Shown piece by piece: positions 1 through 8,866 of a DNA stretch of 64,000 nt (positions are counted from its first letter, which is position 1; each line of letters opens with the position of its first letter). The stretch is from positions 1 through 64,000 of the forward strand of contig JAMCRJ010000053.1 in NCBI GenBank assembly GCA_023381645.1, in the 5' to 3' direction. The position numbers and the translations under genes are program-made. The notes under the pieces were generated by a model, which was not told the DNA's origin, made no database searches, and saw only the letters and a list, made by a program, of their open reading frames with translations. The DNA is from Gammaproteobacteria bacterium (GTDB taxonomy: Bacteria; Pseudomonadota; Gammaproteobacteria; Acidithiobacillales; Acidithiobacillaceae).

Positions 1-127
1 CCAACCACGGCGGAACCAATCCTATCGCGAGGGAAAACAACTCTTCAGGGACCATCCTCTAACTCCTATTCAGGGCAGGACCGCTCCACAGCATTTTACC
101 CCTACCCACTTAATCTGACGAAGAGCC
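1..127. mobile_element. Possible end of an ISL3-like insertion sequence
   Basis: Read on the minus strand from base 127, the sequence begins GGCTCTTCGTCAGATT. ISL3-family elements commonly start with GGCTCTT-type terminal inverted repeats (recalled, not searched). No transposase is visible because the window starts here, and no reading frame in bases 1-127 resembles a transposase end. After base 127 the composition turns abruptly AT-rich. This could equally be chance. Confidence 0.3.
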
Positions 128-545
128 TAATATATTGATATGCACAGTAAAAAATCAATAATTTATGATAGAGTGGGAATGACCAGACGGAAAGTAAGTA
201 TATATGGCGGCAATTGGGTGTTTCTCGCGCCTGAATTGCCGTTATATTTTAGGATAAATCCTCCCTTCCCGCCTTTCGACCATGCGCCTCTTCCCTGGCC
301 CGTTTCTGCAGCATATCCTGCTTTCAGGCCATACAGTTTATGGTTTTTTCGCCTTATTTGTTAAGTAAAATACGCTAACTATTTTGTCTATTAAATAAAT
401 AATCTTGACATTATTATTGCGAAATGTGATAATAAACAATGTAAAAATTAATCAGCAAGATATATTAAAAATATTCGGTGTGGCTGTAACGCGCAATTCC
501 TTGGTCATTCTGCACCGTGATATTCACCACATTTCGGGAGAAATC
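128..545. other. AT-rich intergenic region upstream of the permease
   Basis: This stretch holds no convincing gene. A 74-codon open frame at 140-364 has no clear ribosome binding site and a composition that is not protein-like. The useful content is the consensus promoter at 405-433 and a roughly 110-base leader before the permease start at 546. Confidence 0.6.
405..433 (+). promoter_or_regulatory. Consensus sigma-70 promoter
   Basis: TTGACA at 405-410 is a perfect -35 box. A 17-base spacer separates it from GATAAT at 428-433, which differs from the -10 consensus by one base. Transcription should start near 440 and read the permease gene at 546. The longest open frame there begins with the TTG of this -35 box, so that upstream start is not a real translation start. 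Confidence 0.75.
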
Positions 546-2165
546 ATGGCATCCATAAAGCTCCAGAATATAAAAAGCAGGCTGCGACGAGAGGGTTCTC
601 TGCAAGGTTTGATACTGGCGTGTGTGGGCGCTTCAATTGGCTCTGGGTGGTTGTTCGGACCACTATATACGGCACAGCAGGCAGGCCCCTACGCGGTCGG
701 TTCATGGATGATCGGCGCCTGCGCTATCCTTTTGCTGGCATTGGTTTTTGCCGAACTTGGTCCGCTGATTCCCCGGGCTGGGGCAGTGGTTCATCTGGCC
801 CACGTGGGAAATGGCCCGATCATTGGCCATATGTGGAGCTGGATTCTCTTTCTCTCTTATGCCACCATCGCGCCCATCGAAGTTACGGCCATACTGACCT
901 ACGCTAATAATTACCTGCCGGGATTGCTGCAGCAGCATTCTGACCTCCTCAGCGTTAAATGTTTCGCCGTCGCGCTGGTGTTGCTGGCCTTCTTTGTTGC
1001 CATCAATTTTCTGGTGGTGCACTGGGTGTTGAAAATCAACAATGGCGCTACCTGGTGGAAAATTTCGATTCCTGTGCTGACGATTGGGGTGTTGCTCGCC
1101 ACATCGTGGCACCCAGGTAATTTCGTGGTGCATGCACAGAATGCCACGGCCGATTTTCACGGGATGTTCGTTGCCGTAGCCACCGGCGGTGTTGTTTTCA
1201 GCCTGCTGGGTTTTCGTCATGCTATCGACCTGGCTGGAGAAAGTAAAAAACCGAAACGGGATGTACCGATTGCCGTTATCGGCTCTGTCTTGATTGCGTC
1301 GGGAATTTATATCGCTTTACAGGTGGCGTTTATTGGTGCAATACATCCCGCTGATTTGGCGGCGGGGGGCTGGCAGCACCTCCATTTTTCTGGCATCAAC
1401 GGTCCTTTTGCCGCCCTTGCCGCTGCGGTGGGTGCTGGCTGGCTGGCTGTGCTCCTGTATGTCGATGCGTTTGTATCGCCAGGCGGGGCCGCATTGATTT
1501 ATACCACCACCGCAGCCCGGGTTACCCTGGCGACCGCGGATACCGGAGCGGCGCCCAAGTGGGCCGCACGCATCAATCGGCATGGGGTTCCCTGGGCCAG
1601 CCTGATTTTACTGTACGTTGTCGGTACAATCTTCTTTTTTCCGTTTCCCTCCTGGCAGAAAATGGTGGGTTATATCGCTTCTATGACGGTACTGTCCTAT
1701 GTCATCGGTCCCGTTGCGCTGATTCAATTGCGCCGCGCGATGCCTGATCTGGAGCGCCCTTTTCGCTTGTGGGCAGCACCAGTTATCGCACCTCTCACCT
1801 TCGTCGTGGCAAGCTGGATCGTGTTCTGGTCGGGTCTGAACACCCTGAATTTCATTTTCGGTACTTTGTTCGCCTTGCTAATCTTTTATGCCCTCACCGG
1901 CATCTGGCGCAAAGGAAGATGGTCTGAAATGGGATGGCAGTATATGTGGTGGATCATTCCCTATTTTCTGGGTTTGTGGGGAATCAGCTGGCTGGGCCCG
2001 GCAACTCTGGGCGGAACGGAGGTACTTGGATTTTTTTCCGGCATGGTGGCAGTGGCCGTTTTGAGTCTGCTGATATTTTATGTGGCCATTCATCAATCGG
2101 TGGCGGACAGCACCATGAGCGCCTACATACTGCATTTCAGAAAGCAGGAAGCGAATGTACCGTAA
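546..2165 (+). CDS. APC-family amino acid permease
   Basis: A 539-residue polytopic inner-membrane protein, probably a proton-coupled amino acid or polyamine importer of the APC superfamily. The first membrane segment has the family signature ACVGASIGSGWLFGP near residues 22-36, the unwound glycine-rich helix that binds substrate. About 12 to 14 hydrophobic segments follow, and the tail is hydrophilic. The ATG at 546 is chosen because GGGAGAA precedes it and the longer frame starts inside a promoter. proB follows 82 bases downstream on the same strand, so a role in proline or glutamate supply is possible but not shown. The substrate cannot be read from sequence. Confidence 0.85.
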   Translation: MASIKLQNIKSRLRREGSLQGLILACVGASIGSGWLFGPLYTAQQAGPYAVGSWMIGACAILLLALVFAELGPLIPRAGAVVHLAHVGNGPIIGHMWSWILFLSYATIAPIEVTAILTYANNYLPGLLQQHSDLLSVKCFAVALVLLAFFVAINFLVVHWVLKINNGATWWKISIPVLTIGVLLATSWHPGNFVVHAQNATADFHGMFVAVATGGVVFSLLGFRHAIDLAGESKKPKRDVPIAVIGSVLIASGIYIALQVAFIGAIHPADLAAGGWQHLHFSGINGPFAALAAAVGAGWLAVLLYVDAFVSPGGAALIYTTTAARVTLATADTGAAPKWAARINRHGVPWASLILLYVVGTIFFFPFPSWQKMVGYIASMTVLSYVIGPVALIQLRRAMPDLERPFRLWAAPVIAPLTFVVASWIVFWSGLNTLNFIFGTLFALLIFYALTGIWRKGRWSEMGWQYMWWIIPYFLGLWGISWLGPATLGGTEVLGFFSGMVAVAVLSLLIFYVAIHQSVADSTMSAYILHFRKQEANVP

Positions 2166-2247
2166 GCAGCGGGTAATGGATGACGGCACTACCGGGATGG
2201 GTTTACTTTTTTCAATAACAGATCTATCCGGTAAACAGGAGGGGTGC

Positions 2248-3447
2248 ATGACGGAGCGCATCGGGAAAAAACGGGCAAAAGAACCTAACCGATGGTCGAA
2301 TCGTTCAAATTTGCAAACCGATGCGAAGCGTTGGGTGATTAAAATTGGCAGCAGCCTGCTTACGAACGATGGCCAGCATCTGGATACCACCGCGATACAC
2401 GCCTGGGTGCAGCAAATTCTGCAGTTGCGTCAACGCGGTGTAGAAGTGGTACTGGTGTCCTCCGGATCGGTAAGCGCTGGAATGCAACGCCTGGGCTGGA
2501 TAGATCGGCCGGTTTCACTCAAAGCCCGACAAGCCGCGGCCAGCGTCGGTCAATCCGCCCTGATACATACCTATGAGAAGATGCTGCAGGAATGCGCGCA
2601 GCCCGAGAATGACCGTTTATATTGTGGTCAGGTGCTGTTGACCCACGATGATCTTCGTACCCGTCGGCGCTACCTGAATGCACGCTCCACGTTGCGCACG
2701 CTGCTGGACATGAATGTGCTGCCCATCATCAACGAAAATGATGTGGTTTCTTATAGCGCGATCAATCTGGGCGACAACGACACCCTGGCGGCATTGGTGA
2801 GCAATCTGCTGGATGCCGATATCCTGGTCATTCTTACTGATCAGGCGGGATTGTTTGACGCCGATCCGCGCAGTCATCCCGAAGCAACGCTCCTGACGGA
2901 GGTTGGTGCTGGTGATCCGATGTTGGAGCGCATTGCCGGCGAAGGCGGTTCCCGGGTGGGAACGGGCGGTATGCTGGCCAAGGTGCGTGCTGCAGCACGT
3001 GCCGCGCGTTCTGGTACGTCGACGATCATTGCGGATGGACGCCGTTCGGAAGTCCTGTCGCGCTTGCAGCAGGGAGAAGCGATCGGTACCTTCGTTCATG
3101 CCCGCTTACCTAGGCTGGCTGCGCGGAAGCGCTGGCTCGCCGGGCATCTGCGCAGCCACGGAGTGCTGCATCTGGATCAGGGAGCGGCCCGGGCGATTTT
3201 GGAGGAGGGAAGCAGCTTACTGCCGGTGGGAGTTATCGCGGTGGAAGGTACATTCCGGCGAGGTGATTTGGTCGTTTGCAAAGATCTGCTGGGGCGGGAC
3301 ATCGCTCGCGGTTTGATCAATCTCGACGCGCCGGTCGCTGCCCGCTGCTGCCGGAAACAGAGTCATGAACTGGCGGATGATCCTGAGGTGCTGGAAGATG
3401 TGCTGATTCATCGTGATAATTTGGTAATCAACGACTTGTTACTCTGA
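2248..3447 (+). CDS. proB: Glutamate 5-kinase
   Basis: Catalyses ATP-dependent phosphorylation of glutamate, the first committed step of proline synthesis, in the cytoplasm. The amino-acid-kinase domain starts near residue 30 (WVIKIGSSLL). It shows the glutamate-binding VSSGSVSAG loop, INENDVVS and GTGGMLAK. A C-terminal PUA domain spans roughly residues 295-370. The ATG at 2248 is preceded by AGGAGGGG. At 399 residues it is longer than the usual 367-372, mainly through a basic N-terminal extension of about 28 residues. No proA lies next to it. A diverged second copy of its 3' end lies directly after its stop codon. Confidence 0.93.
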   Translation: MTERIGKKRAKEPNRWSNRSNLQTDAKRWVIKIGSSLLTNDGQHLDTTAIHAWVQQILQLRQRGVEVVLVSSGSVSAGMQRLGWIDRPVSLKARQAAASVGQSALIHTYEKMLQECAQPENDRLYCGQVLLTHDDLRTRRRYLNARSTLRTLLDMNVLPIINENDVVSYSAINLGDNDTLAALVSNLLDADILVILTDQAGLFDADPRSHPEATLLTEVGAGDPMLERIAGEGGSRVGTGGMLAKVRAAARAARSGTSTIIADGRRSEVLSRLQQGEAIGTFVHARLPRLAARKRWLAGHLRSHGVLHLDQGAARAILEEGSSLLPVGVIAVEGTFRRGDLVVCKDLLGRDIARGLINLDAPVAARCCRKQSHELADDPEVLEDVLIHRDNLVINDLLL

Positions 3448-3528
3448 AAAAGTGGTGAACTGGCTGACGATCCCGAAGTGACAGGGGATGTACCGATGCT
3501 GATCCATCGCGATAACCTGATGGTTAAT
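3361..3528 (+). repeat. Tandem diverged copy of the proB 3' end
   Basis: Bases 3361-3432 encode the proB C-terminus (ELADDPEV then LIHRDNLVIN). Bases 3451-3528, in the same frame just after the proB stop, encode ELADDPEV then LIHRDNLMVN. The second copy has a 6-base insertion. Many differences are synonymous (gat/gac, cct/ccc, cgt/cgc), so it is not a recent slippage product. Its end overlaps the last codons of the convergent channel gene at 3524. Confidence 0.75.
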
Positions 3529-5881
3529 GCCCCCCCGTCGGCTGAGCCATATTCCCGTCCGTGGGTAAAATCTGGCTGGGAATAATGTGGACGTCCTGCT
3601 GCTGGTGCGCCAGTGCTACGTTATGGCGGAGCAGACTTTCCACCACGGAAGCACGCAGGTCAGTCTGCACGTTATAACTCTTGTTACAGTCGTCCAGATA
3701 CACCCGCAGATAGAATTGCAGTGCATTTTCGCTGACATCCAGCAATAATGCGGTGGGCGGAATACCGCGCGGATCATCTTGCAATACGTCGGGATGATTT
3801 TGACCTTCCGCTACCAGCAACTGTTTTACCAGCGGGATATCGGCATCATGGGCAATGCTGAAGGGGATCATGAGGCGCAACACGCTATTTGTGTACATCC
3901 AGTTGGTCACCTGGCCAGAGATTAGTTCAGAATTAGGAACGAAGACTTCAGTGCGGTCAAAAGTAAGGATCAGGGTGTAACGGATGCTCATCTTCTGCAC
4001 ATATCCCTGAGTGGTACCCACCTGAATCCAGTCACCAACCCGGATCGGGCGCTCCAGCAGCAGAATCAGGCCCGATACGAAGTTGTTGACGATGTTTTGC
4101 AGTCCGAACCCGATGCCTACCGACAGGGCGCCGGCGACGATGGCAAGGTTGCCGAGAGCGACACCGGCCGTAGAGAGCGCAATCAGCACCGCGATAATGA
4201 ATCCGGTATAGCGGAGGATGGATAATACGGAGTGGCGGGCTCCGCTTTCCATGCGGCTGATAATCCGCGAGTTATCAGACAGGTGTTTCTGGACCAGGGA
4301 GTTGATGTTGAACAGGATGACGAGCAGGATCGCGGCGATCACCCAGCGGAAGGGCTGGATGTGAAAGCCGGCAATGGTGAATCCGGTGATAAAATATTTC
4401 CAGATCAATGTAAATCCTGTATGGGTCAGGCCCCAGGCATGCAGGACGAAGGCGGCCACCCCCAACCACACGGCGGTGTAACCGATCGTACTGAACCAGG
4501 TTATCCACGGCAGGGGCTGATCTTCTTTCAGGTGTAGGCGGCGGCGCAGGAAATGTTGCCAGAAACCGGATTTTTGTGCCGCCCGTATCCAGAATTCGGC
4601 AAGCCCCCAGGACAACAGGAATCCCATGCCGAGGGCCAGCAGGGACATCAGCAGACCGAAGAACAGATAATTGGAAAGGTTGCGATAACCGGACACCATG
4701 CACAAGGCGGTACCGATCAGGGCCAGAATCATGGCCATCCTGGGCAGTGGATAAGCTTGGAAAGGTTTTTGCGCGCCAGTTCGCCAGACCAGCCATAACA
4801 CCGCACCGAGGAGGACCAGATGGTATGCGGACACAAAAAAAGCCCGGTCTGTTGCTGACAGGGGATCCCAGGGGGAAATGCCTATCCACACGAGTCCGAA
4901 CACGGAGAGGAGGGCGATGAACCGCAGGGTTCGCAGTGCGGAGCGCAGCGTCTGCCCCTCCCAGGAAAAATGGCGGCTGACGATGCCGGACGACCGCAGA
5001 ACCCACGCGAGCAGCATGGAGATAACGGCATAGGCGCCCCAGGTGCCGGATATGAGGGCAATGAGGGGCGAAAAAGTATCTGTAACATAGCTCGACGCCG
5101 CAACGGCGGCGATGCCTCCCAACAGAGGCACATAGCGGTAGAAATTACGCTGTGCATGGGATAAACCCAGCATGCGATGAATGGCCTTGGCCAAAGGCAC
5201 GCGCAGAAGCGACAGCAGGGCGAACAGGAAGATGCCGATCCCGGCGGAGAGTTGCAGGCCCCTCTGGGCAAAAATGAAATGCCCATTCCAGGTAAGCCAG
5301 AAATGCTGCTCGTCAACCCAGGTGGTGGCAGAAACAGACAGCAGGGCCATGGCCTGCTGCCAGATGTCGTGATCGTGGCGCAACAGCATTTGGGCCAGTA
5401 GCGCCTCACGTTTTTCGCGGATCTGTCGGCTCAGATCGGCGCTCGCAATGGTGAGAACCTTACAGGTGGCAAGTTCTCCTTTGAGTGTTTTCTGCTCATT
5501 CTGCAGCTTCTGGCGTAAAACCGTCAGATTCTCCGGCTCGCCGGCGACGGCGGGTCCAAGAATGCCCAAGGCTTTGTCTGTCTGGCTCAGATTGCTGTTT
5601 TTTTCGGTCATGCAGGCGTCTGCATCATGGCCAATAGCGGTTACGCTCTTCTGCCAGTTTTGAAGCTGCCGCGCATCGGCATGCTGGGACAGCCCGCGGT
5701 GGATGGCCTGCAGTGTTGCGTTGGCTGTGGAAAGCTGCAGGCTCGACGCCTGGGCCAGTAGCGGAATCATCCACATTGCAAGGAGCATCCCCAGCAGACA
5801 ATAGCCTGAACATGAACATCGCCCGTTGTCGGGTGTGCCGTTGTCGATCGGCCCAATACTTATCCGGTAGATCACGCGCAT
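3524..5881 (-). CDS. Large MscS-family mechanosensitive channel
   Basis: A 785-residue inner-membrane protein with a signal peptide (LLGMLLAMWMIPLLAQA, about residues 30-45), a periplasmic domain predicted to be alpha-helical, then about 10 membrane helices. The pore helix and beta domain carry the MscS signature GIGFGLQNIVNNFVSGLILL and ERPIRVGDWI. It probably releases solutes under osmotic downshock, like MscK/YbiO-type channels. The ATG at 5881 is preceded by AAGGAAGGAG. A GTG 24 bases upstream extends the frame but lacks a comparable site. It converges on proB, and its last codons lie in the duplicated proB tail. Confidence 0.88.
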   Translation of the reverse strand: MRVIYRISIGPIDNGTPDNGRCSCSGYCLLGMLLAMWMIPLLAQASSLQLSTANATLQAIHRGLSQHADARQLQNWQKSVTAIGHDADACMTEKNSNLSQTDKALGILGPAVAGEPENLTVLRQKLQNEQKTLKGELATCKVLTIASADLSRQIREKREALLAQMLLRHDHDIWQQAMALLSVSATTWVDEQHFWLTWNGHFIFAQRGLQLSAGIGIFLFALLSLLRVPLAKAIHRMLGLSHAQRNFYRYVPLLGGIAAVAASSYVTDTFSPLIALISGTWGAYAVISMLLAWVLRSSGIVSRHFSWEGQTLRSALRTLRFIALLSVFGLVWIGISPWDPLSATDRAFFVSAYHLVLLGAVLWLVWRTGAQKPFQAYPLPRMAMILALIGTALCMVSGYRNLSNYLFFGLLMSLLALGMGFLLSWGLAEFWIRAAQKSGFWQHFLRRRLHLKEDQPLPWITWFSTIGYTAVWLGVAAFVLHAWGLTHTGFTLIWKYFITGFTIAGFHIQPFRWVIAAILLVILFNINSLVQKHLSDNSRIISRMESGARHSVLSILRYTGFIIAVLIALSTAGVALGNLAIVAGALSVGIGFGLQNIVNNFVSGLILLLERPIRVGDWIQVGTTQGYVQKMSIRYTLILTFDRTEVFVPNSELISGQVTNWMYTNSVLRLMIPFSIAHDADIPLVKQLLVAEGQNHPDVLQDDPRGIPPTALLLDVSENALQFYLRVYLDDCNKSYNVQTDLRASVVESLLRHNVALAHQQQDVHIIPSQILPTDGNMAQPTGGH

Positions 5882-6250
5882 CTCCTTCCTTGAAGTCTTT
5901 TCCACCCGCCAGCAACTGGGGCATCGGGCAAAAATCGTTTGTTACGTTATCACAAGGTGCGGTTATGTGCTCCCACCGGATGTAGTTCTGTGGAAACGCT
6001 CCAAGTGCTTATTTATTCGTTGAAAAATAAATCGGAAAGGATTTGCTGTCGGGGGTTGACGACAGGATTGCGGATATTGGGCGCAGGTGGCAGAAGCTCT
6101 GCACTTGGCGATGTCTTGGTCCGATGCCCGCAAAAATGGGCATGAACTTGTGTATGCGTGCCATTTCCGTCGCTGGATGCTGTACATTTGGCACTATGGC
6201 ACGATACTTGCTTAATTCATTGCGCATCCGACGACCCAAAAGGAACAGCC
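5882..6250. other. Divergent intergenic region with a sigma-54 promoter
   Basis: No gene is visible in these 369 bases between the divergent channel gene and a small exported protein. Notable content is the sigma-54 promoter at 6197-6212 and a 13-base inverted repeat GCAGAAGCTCTGC at 6090-6102, about 95 bases upstream of it. That is a usual distance for an enhancer-binding site. Confidence 0.5.
6197..6212 (+). promoter_or_regulatory. Sigma-54 (-24/-12) promoter
   Basis: The sequence TGGCACGATACTTGCT matches the RpoN consensus TGGCACG-N4-TTGCW exactly, with the required 10 bases between GG and GC. The predicted start is near 6224, and the exported-protein gene begins at 6251 with AGGA at 6241. 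The activator is unknown. Confidence 0.75.
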
Positions 6251-6529
6251 ATGAAAAAGCCCATCTATAATACCCTGTTAACGATGCTGATCGCCGCACC
6301 TTTTGTGGCCTTGGGGAGTTTTGTGAATACGGTGACCCCCGTCGCCAGTCCCACACATACCGCATCTTCCCAACCGGTGTTGCAATCCGGGTTGCAGGCA
6401 GTCAGTGCCGCGGGCCAGGCGGTGGGCCGTGTGGAACAGGCTCAGTGGCTGAAGCTGACGCCCGCGTCACCGAAGGAGGGGAAGCCAGTAGGCGAAGTTG
6501 TCGGCGTGGTGCAGATCTGGTCCGTATGA
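6251..6529 (+). CDS. Small exported protein of unknown function
   Basis: A 92-residue protein with a clear N-terminal signal sequence (MKKPIYNTLLTMLIAAPFVA) and a Ser/Thr/Ala/Val-rich mature part without cysteines. No family was recognised. The ATG at 6251 follows AGGAACAGCC. It lies 27 bases behind the predicted start of a consensus sigma-54 promoter, so expression probably depends on RpoN and an enhancer-binding activator. The C-terminal LKLTPASPKEGKPVGEVVGV segment looks like a short beta-rich end. Function cannot be assigned. Confidence 0.7.
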   Translation: MKKPIYNTLLTMLIAAPFVALGSFVNTVTPVASPTHTASSQPVLQSGLQAVSAAGQAVGRVEQAQWLKLTPASPKEGKPVGEVVGVVQIWSV

Positions 6530-6556
6530 GTCGTGCCCGACCGGGGTGCGCCGCGC

Positions 6557-7429
6557 TCAACCGAGTAGGGTGCGGCGGGCGCCGTGACTGAGCAGGGGGA
6601 GCGCCGCCCTTTGCAGCATGGGGGGCAAGGCAAGGGGTTTGAGCAGCATCTTGATGGCCATATCGAAAGGGTAATAGCGGTCTACCCAGCCGCCTATGCG
6701 TTTCCGGAACGCGGCAAAGTCCTCTACGAAAAACTTCTCTCCCGGATTTTTCACTTCAAAAGCATTTTTGATCGCCAGATAGCTGTCTTCCTGGTCTGCT
6801 TCCGCTACTCGTTTCCAAAGTTCGCGGCCGATACGCCAGCGCGAATTTTTTTCGGCGGCCTGATATTGCCTAAAAAATCCATAAAAATATTTGTAGTGGT
6901 GGACTTCGTCAGCGCGAATGTGCGTGGCGATCTGGTGCAGTACCGGCTCCGGGCTCGCCGCCTGAATCATCGTGTAGAAGCTGGCCGTACCCGTCTCGAC
7001 GACACAACGAGAAGCCATCTCCAGCGCGTGAGTGGGTCCGAGTAACTCCGTGCGGCAGTAGGGCGCATACGCCTCCACGAAGCCCTGATACGCACGTTCC
7101 CAGTCGAAATCCGGCCAGACAGAGAGCACGTACCGGCGCAGCGCGTGCCCGTGCTGTACTTCTTCCATCTCCCACTCCTGGCGCAACCATATGGCGGCGC
7201 CGGTATTTTCCTGGAAATACTCTACCAGGTTGCGGGTATAGAGATCGGAGAGCGTTTCTACAAAAGAGGCGCCGGCTAACAGGTAGAACCAGTCGGTGTT
7301 ACCGATGATCTTTTCTTTTTCAATGGCGGCATAGGGAATATCGGTCAGAGACCAGGTCGGACGGATGCTATCTGCGGGCATTGGGTTGGCCGCCTCCTTG
7401 AGGCTGCGGTTGGTAAGACCCTTCATCAT
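6557..7429 (-). CDS. Ferritin-like diiron-domain protein
   Basis: A 290-residue predicted cytoplasmic protein with carboxylate and His motifs of a diiron four-helix bundle: EVQHGHA near residue 89, ETGTASFY in the middle, and DEVHHYKY near residue 173. These spacings resemble ferritin-like or acyl-ACP-desaturase-like oxidases; the substrate is unknown. The outer ATG at 7429 has no obvious binding site. An inner ATG at 7381, giving 274 residues, is preceded by AAGGAGG at 11 bases and may be the true start. It is divergent from the YciO-like gene. Confidence 0.75.
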   Translation of the reverse strand: MMKGLTNRSLKEAANPMPADSIRPTWSLTDIPYAAIEKEKIIGNTDWFYLLAGASFVETLSDLYTRNLVEYFQENTGAAIWLRQEWEMEEVQHGHALRRYVLSVWPDFDWERAYQGFVEAYAPYCRTELLGPTHALEMASRCVVETGTASFYTMIQAASPEPVLHQIATHIRADEVHHYKYFYGFFRQYQAAEKNSRWRIGRELWKRVAEADQEDSYLAIKNAFEVKNPGEKFFVEDFAAFRKRIGGWVDRYYPFDMAIKMLLKPLALPPMLQRAALPLLSHGARRTLLG

Positions 7430-7521
7430 AGCGCAGTTCTGGCGGGACCGCGCGTGGCTGGCGTATCATTCCCCAAGTAATCTTTCCAGGGCAGGTAATG
7501 TTGCGTTTTCAGGAGGCCGTC

Positions 7522-8157
7522 ATGGCGTTGTGTGTGGAATTGCATCCCGTGAACCCGCAGCCGCGATTGCTGGCGCAAGCGGCCGAAGTGTTGCGCGGCG
7601 GGGGCTTGCTGGTTTATCCAACGGATACTTGTTATGCCTTGGGCTGTACGGTGGCGGCACGGGAGTCCCAGGAACGGCTGCGGCGCATCCGGCAACTGGA
7701 TTTGCAGCATGACCTTTCGCTGCTGTTTTCCAGTATTTCTCAATTGACCGACTATGCCAAACTAGATGATCGCGCCTACGCACTCCTGCGTAGAACCCTG
7801 CCCGGACCTTATACCTTCATCCTGCCGGCGACCCGGGATGTGCCGCGTCGCCTCGCCGATCCGAAAAAGCGCAGTATCGGTGTACGCATGCCCGCCAGCC
7901 CCCTCTGTGAGAAGCTGATTGCCGAGTTGGGAGAGCCCCTGATGAGCTCCACCCTGCAGCTCCCCGGTGCCACTGCACCGCTGACGGATCCCGATGAAAT
8001 CTGCAGAACGATGGGCAATCAGGTAGATATGGTGCTGCTTTCCGGCCTTGGCGGGGTACGCTGTTCAACGGTGGTGGATTTGTTGCAGTGGCCGCCCCGG
8101 TTACTTCGTGAAGGTGCCGGTGATCCGGCGGCGCTGGGTCTGGGTGCTGTTGCTTGA
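7522..8157 (+). CDS. YciO/YrdC/Sua5-family protein
   Basis: A 211-residue protein of the YrdC fold, the family that makes threonylcarbamoyl-AMP for tRNA t6A modification. It contains GGLLVYPTDTCYALGC (about residues 26-41), LPGPYTFILPAT and SIGVRMP, which line the RNA and nucleotide cavity. It resembles the shorter YciO branch, whose role is less certain than TsaC, so tsaC is not assigned. The ATG at 7522 is chosen because AGGAGG lies 5 bases upstream; an ATG at 7498 has no such site. Confidence 0.85.
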   Translation: MALCVELHPVNPQPRLLAQAAEVLRGGGLLVYPTDTCYALGCTVAARESQERLRRIRQLDLQHDLSLLFSSISQLTDYAKLDDRAYALLRRTLPGPYTFILPATRDVPRRLADPKKRSIGVRMPASPLCEKLIAELGEPLMSSTLQLPGATAPLTDPDEICRTMGNQVDMVLLSGLGGVRCSTVVDLLQWPPRLLREGAGDPAALGLGAVA

Positions 8158-8206
8158 GATGTCGGTGCTATTAGGCGGCGGGTCACTACGCTGATATACT
8201 CCGGCC

Positions 8207-8866
8207 ATGTCTGATGCCGCGCAATTTATCCAAACCTTGGCCATTTGGGCCATTCCTGTCCTGTTCGCCATTACCGTGCATGAGGTGGCCCATGGCTGGG
8301 TCGCCTGGAAGCGGGGCGACCCGACAGCCATGCTCATGGGGCGGCTAACCCTGAATCCGATCAAACACATCGATCCCTTCGGAACGATCCTTCTGCCGGG
8401 CATACTGCTCCTGTTTCATTCGCCCTTTCTCTTCGGCTATGCCAAACCGGTGCCGGTCAATTTTGGCGGGCTGAAAGACCCAAAGCGCGATATGGTGCTC
8501 GTTGCCATCGCCGGGCCGGCCGCCAACCTGTTGATGGCCTTCTTCTGGACGTTGGTGTTGTGGCTTGGCGGACATCTTCCCGGTGCCCTGGCTTATCTTG
8601 ATGAACCCATGCAGTTGATGGGCAAAGCAGGCATCATGATCAACGTGATCCTGATCATTTTCAATCTGATTCCTATCCCGCCGCTGGACGGTGGTCGGGT
8701 GGCTGTGGGGCTTTTGCCACCGTCCGCCAGCGATGCCCTGAGTCGGATTGAACCTTACGGGTTCGTCATCCTGATCGTGCTGCTGTTCACCGGCGTGCTC
8801 TGGTCTGCGCTGGGTCCGCTTTTTCTGATGATGAGCAACTTTTTTCTGACGATGGGTGGTTGGTGA
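8207..8866 (+). CDS. M50-family site-2-type membrane protease
   Basis: A 219-residue polytopic membrane metalloprotease. HEVAHG at residues 25-30 supplies two zinc ligands and the catalytic Glu. NLIPIPPLDGG at 153-163 supplies the third ligand, Asp161. It lacks PDZ and CBS domains, so it belongs to the short site-2-protease-like group that often sits next to trpS and scpA in proteobacteria. Its TGA overlaps the trpS ATG by one base, which suggests translational coupling. The substrate is unknown. Confidence 0.88.
   Translation: MSDAAQFIQTLAIWAIPVLFAITVHEVAHGWVAWKRGDPTAMLMGRLTLNPIKHIDPFGTILLPGILLLFHSPFLFGYAKPVPVNFGGLKDPKRDMVLVAIAGPAANLLMAFFWTLVLWLGGHLPGALAYLDEPMQLMGKAGIMINVILIIFNLIPIPPLDGGRVAVGLLPPSASDALSRIEPYGFVILIVLLFTGVLWSALGPLFLMMSNFFLTMGGW

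Noticed and set aside
140..364. 74-codon open frame in the left intergenic region
   Set aside because: No ribosome site, AT-rich region, and a product of random-looking composition.
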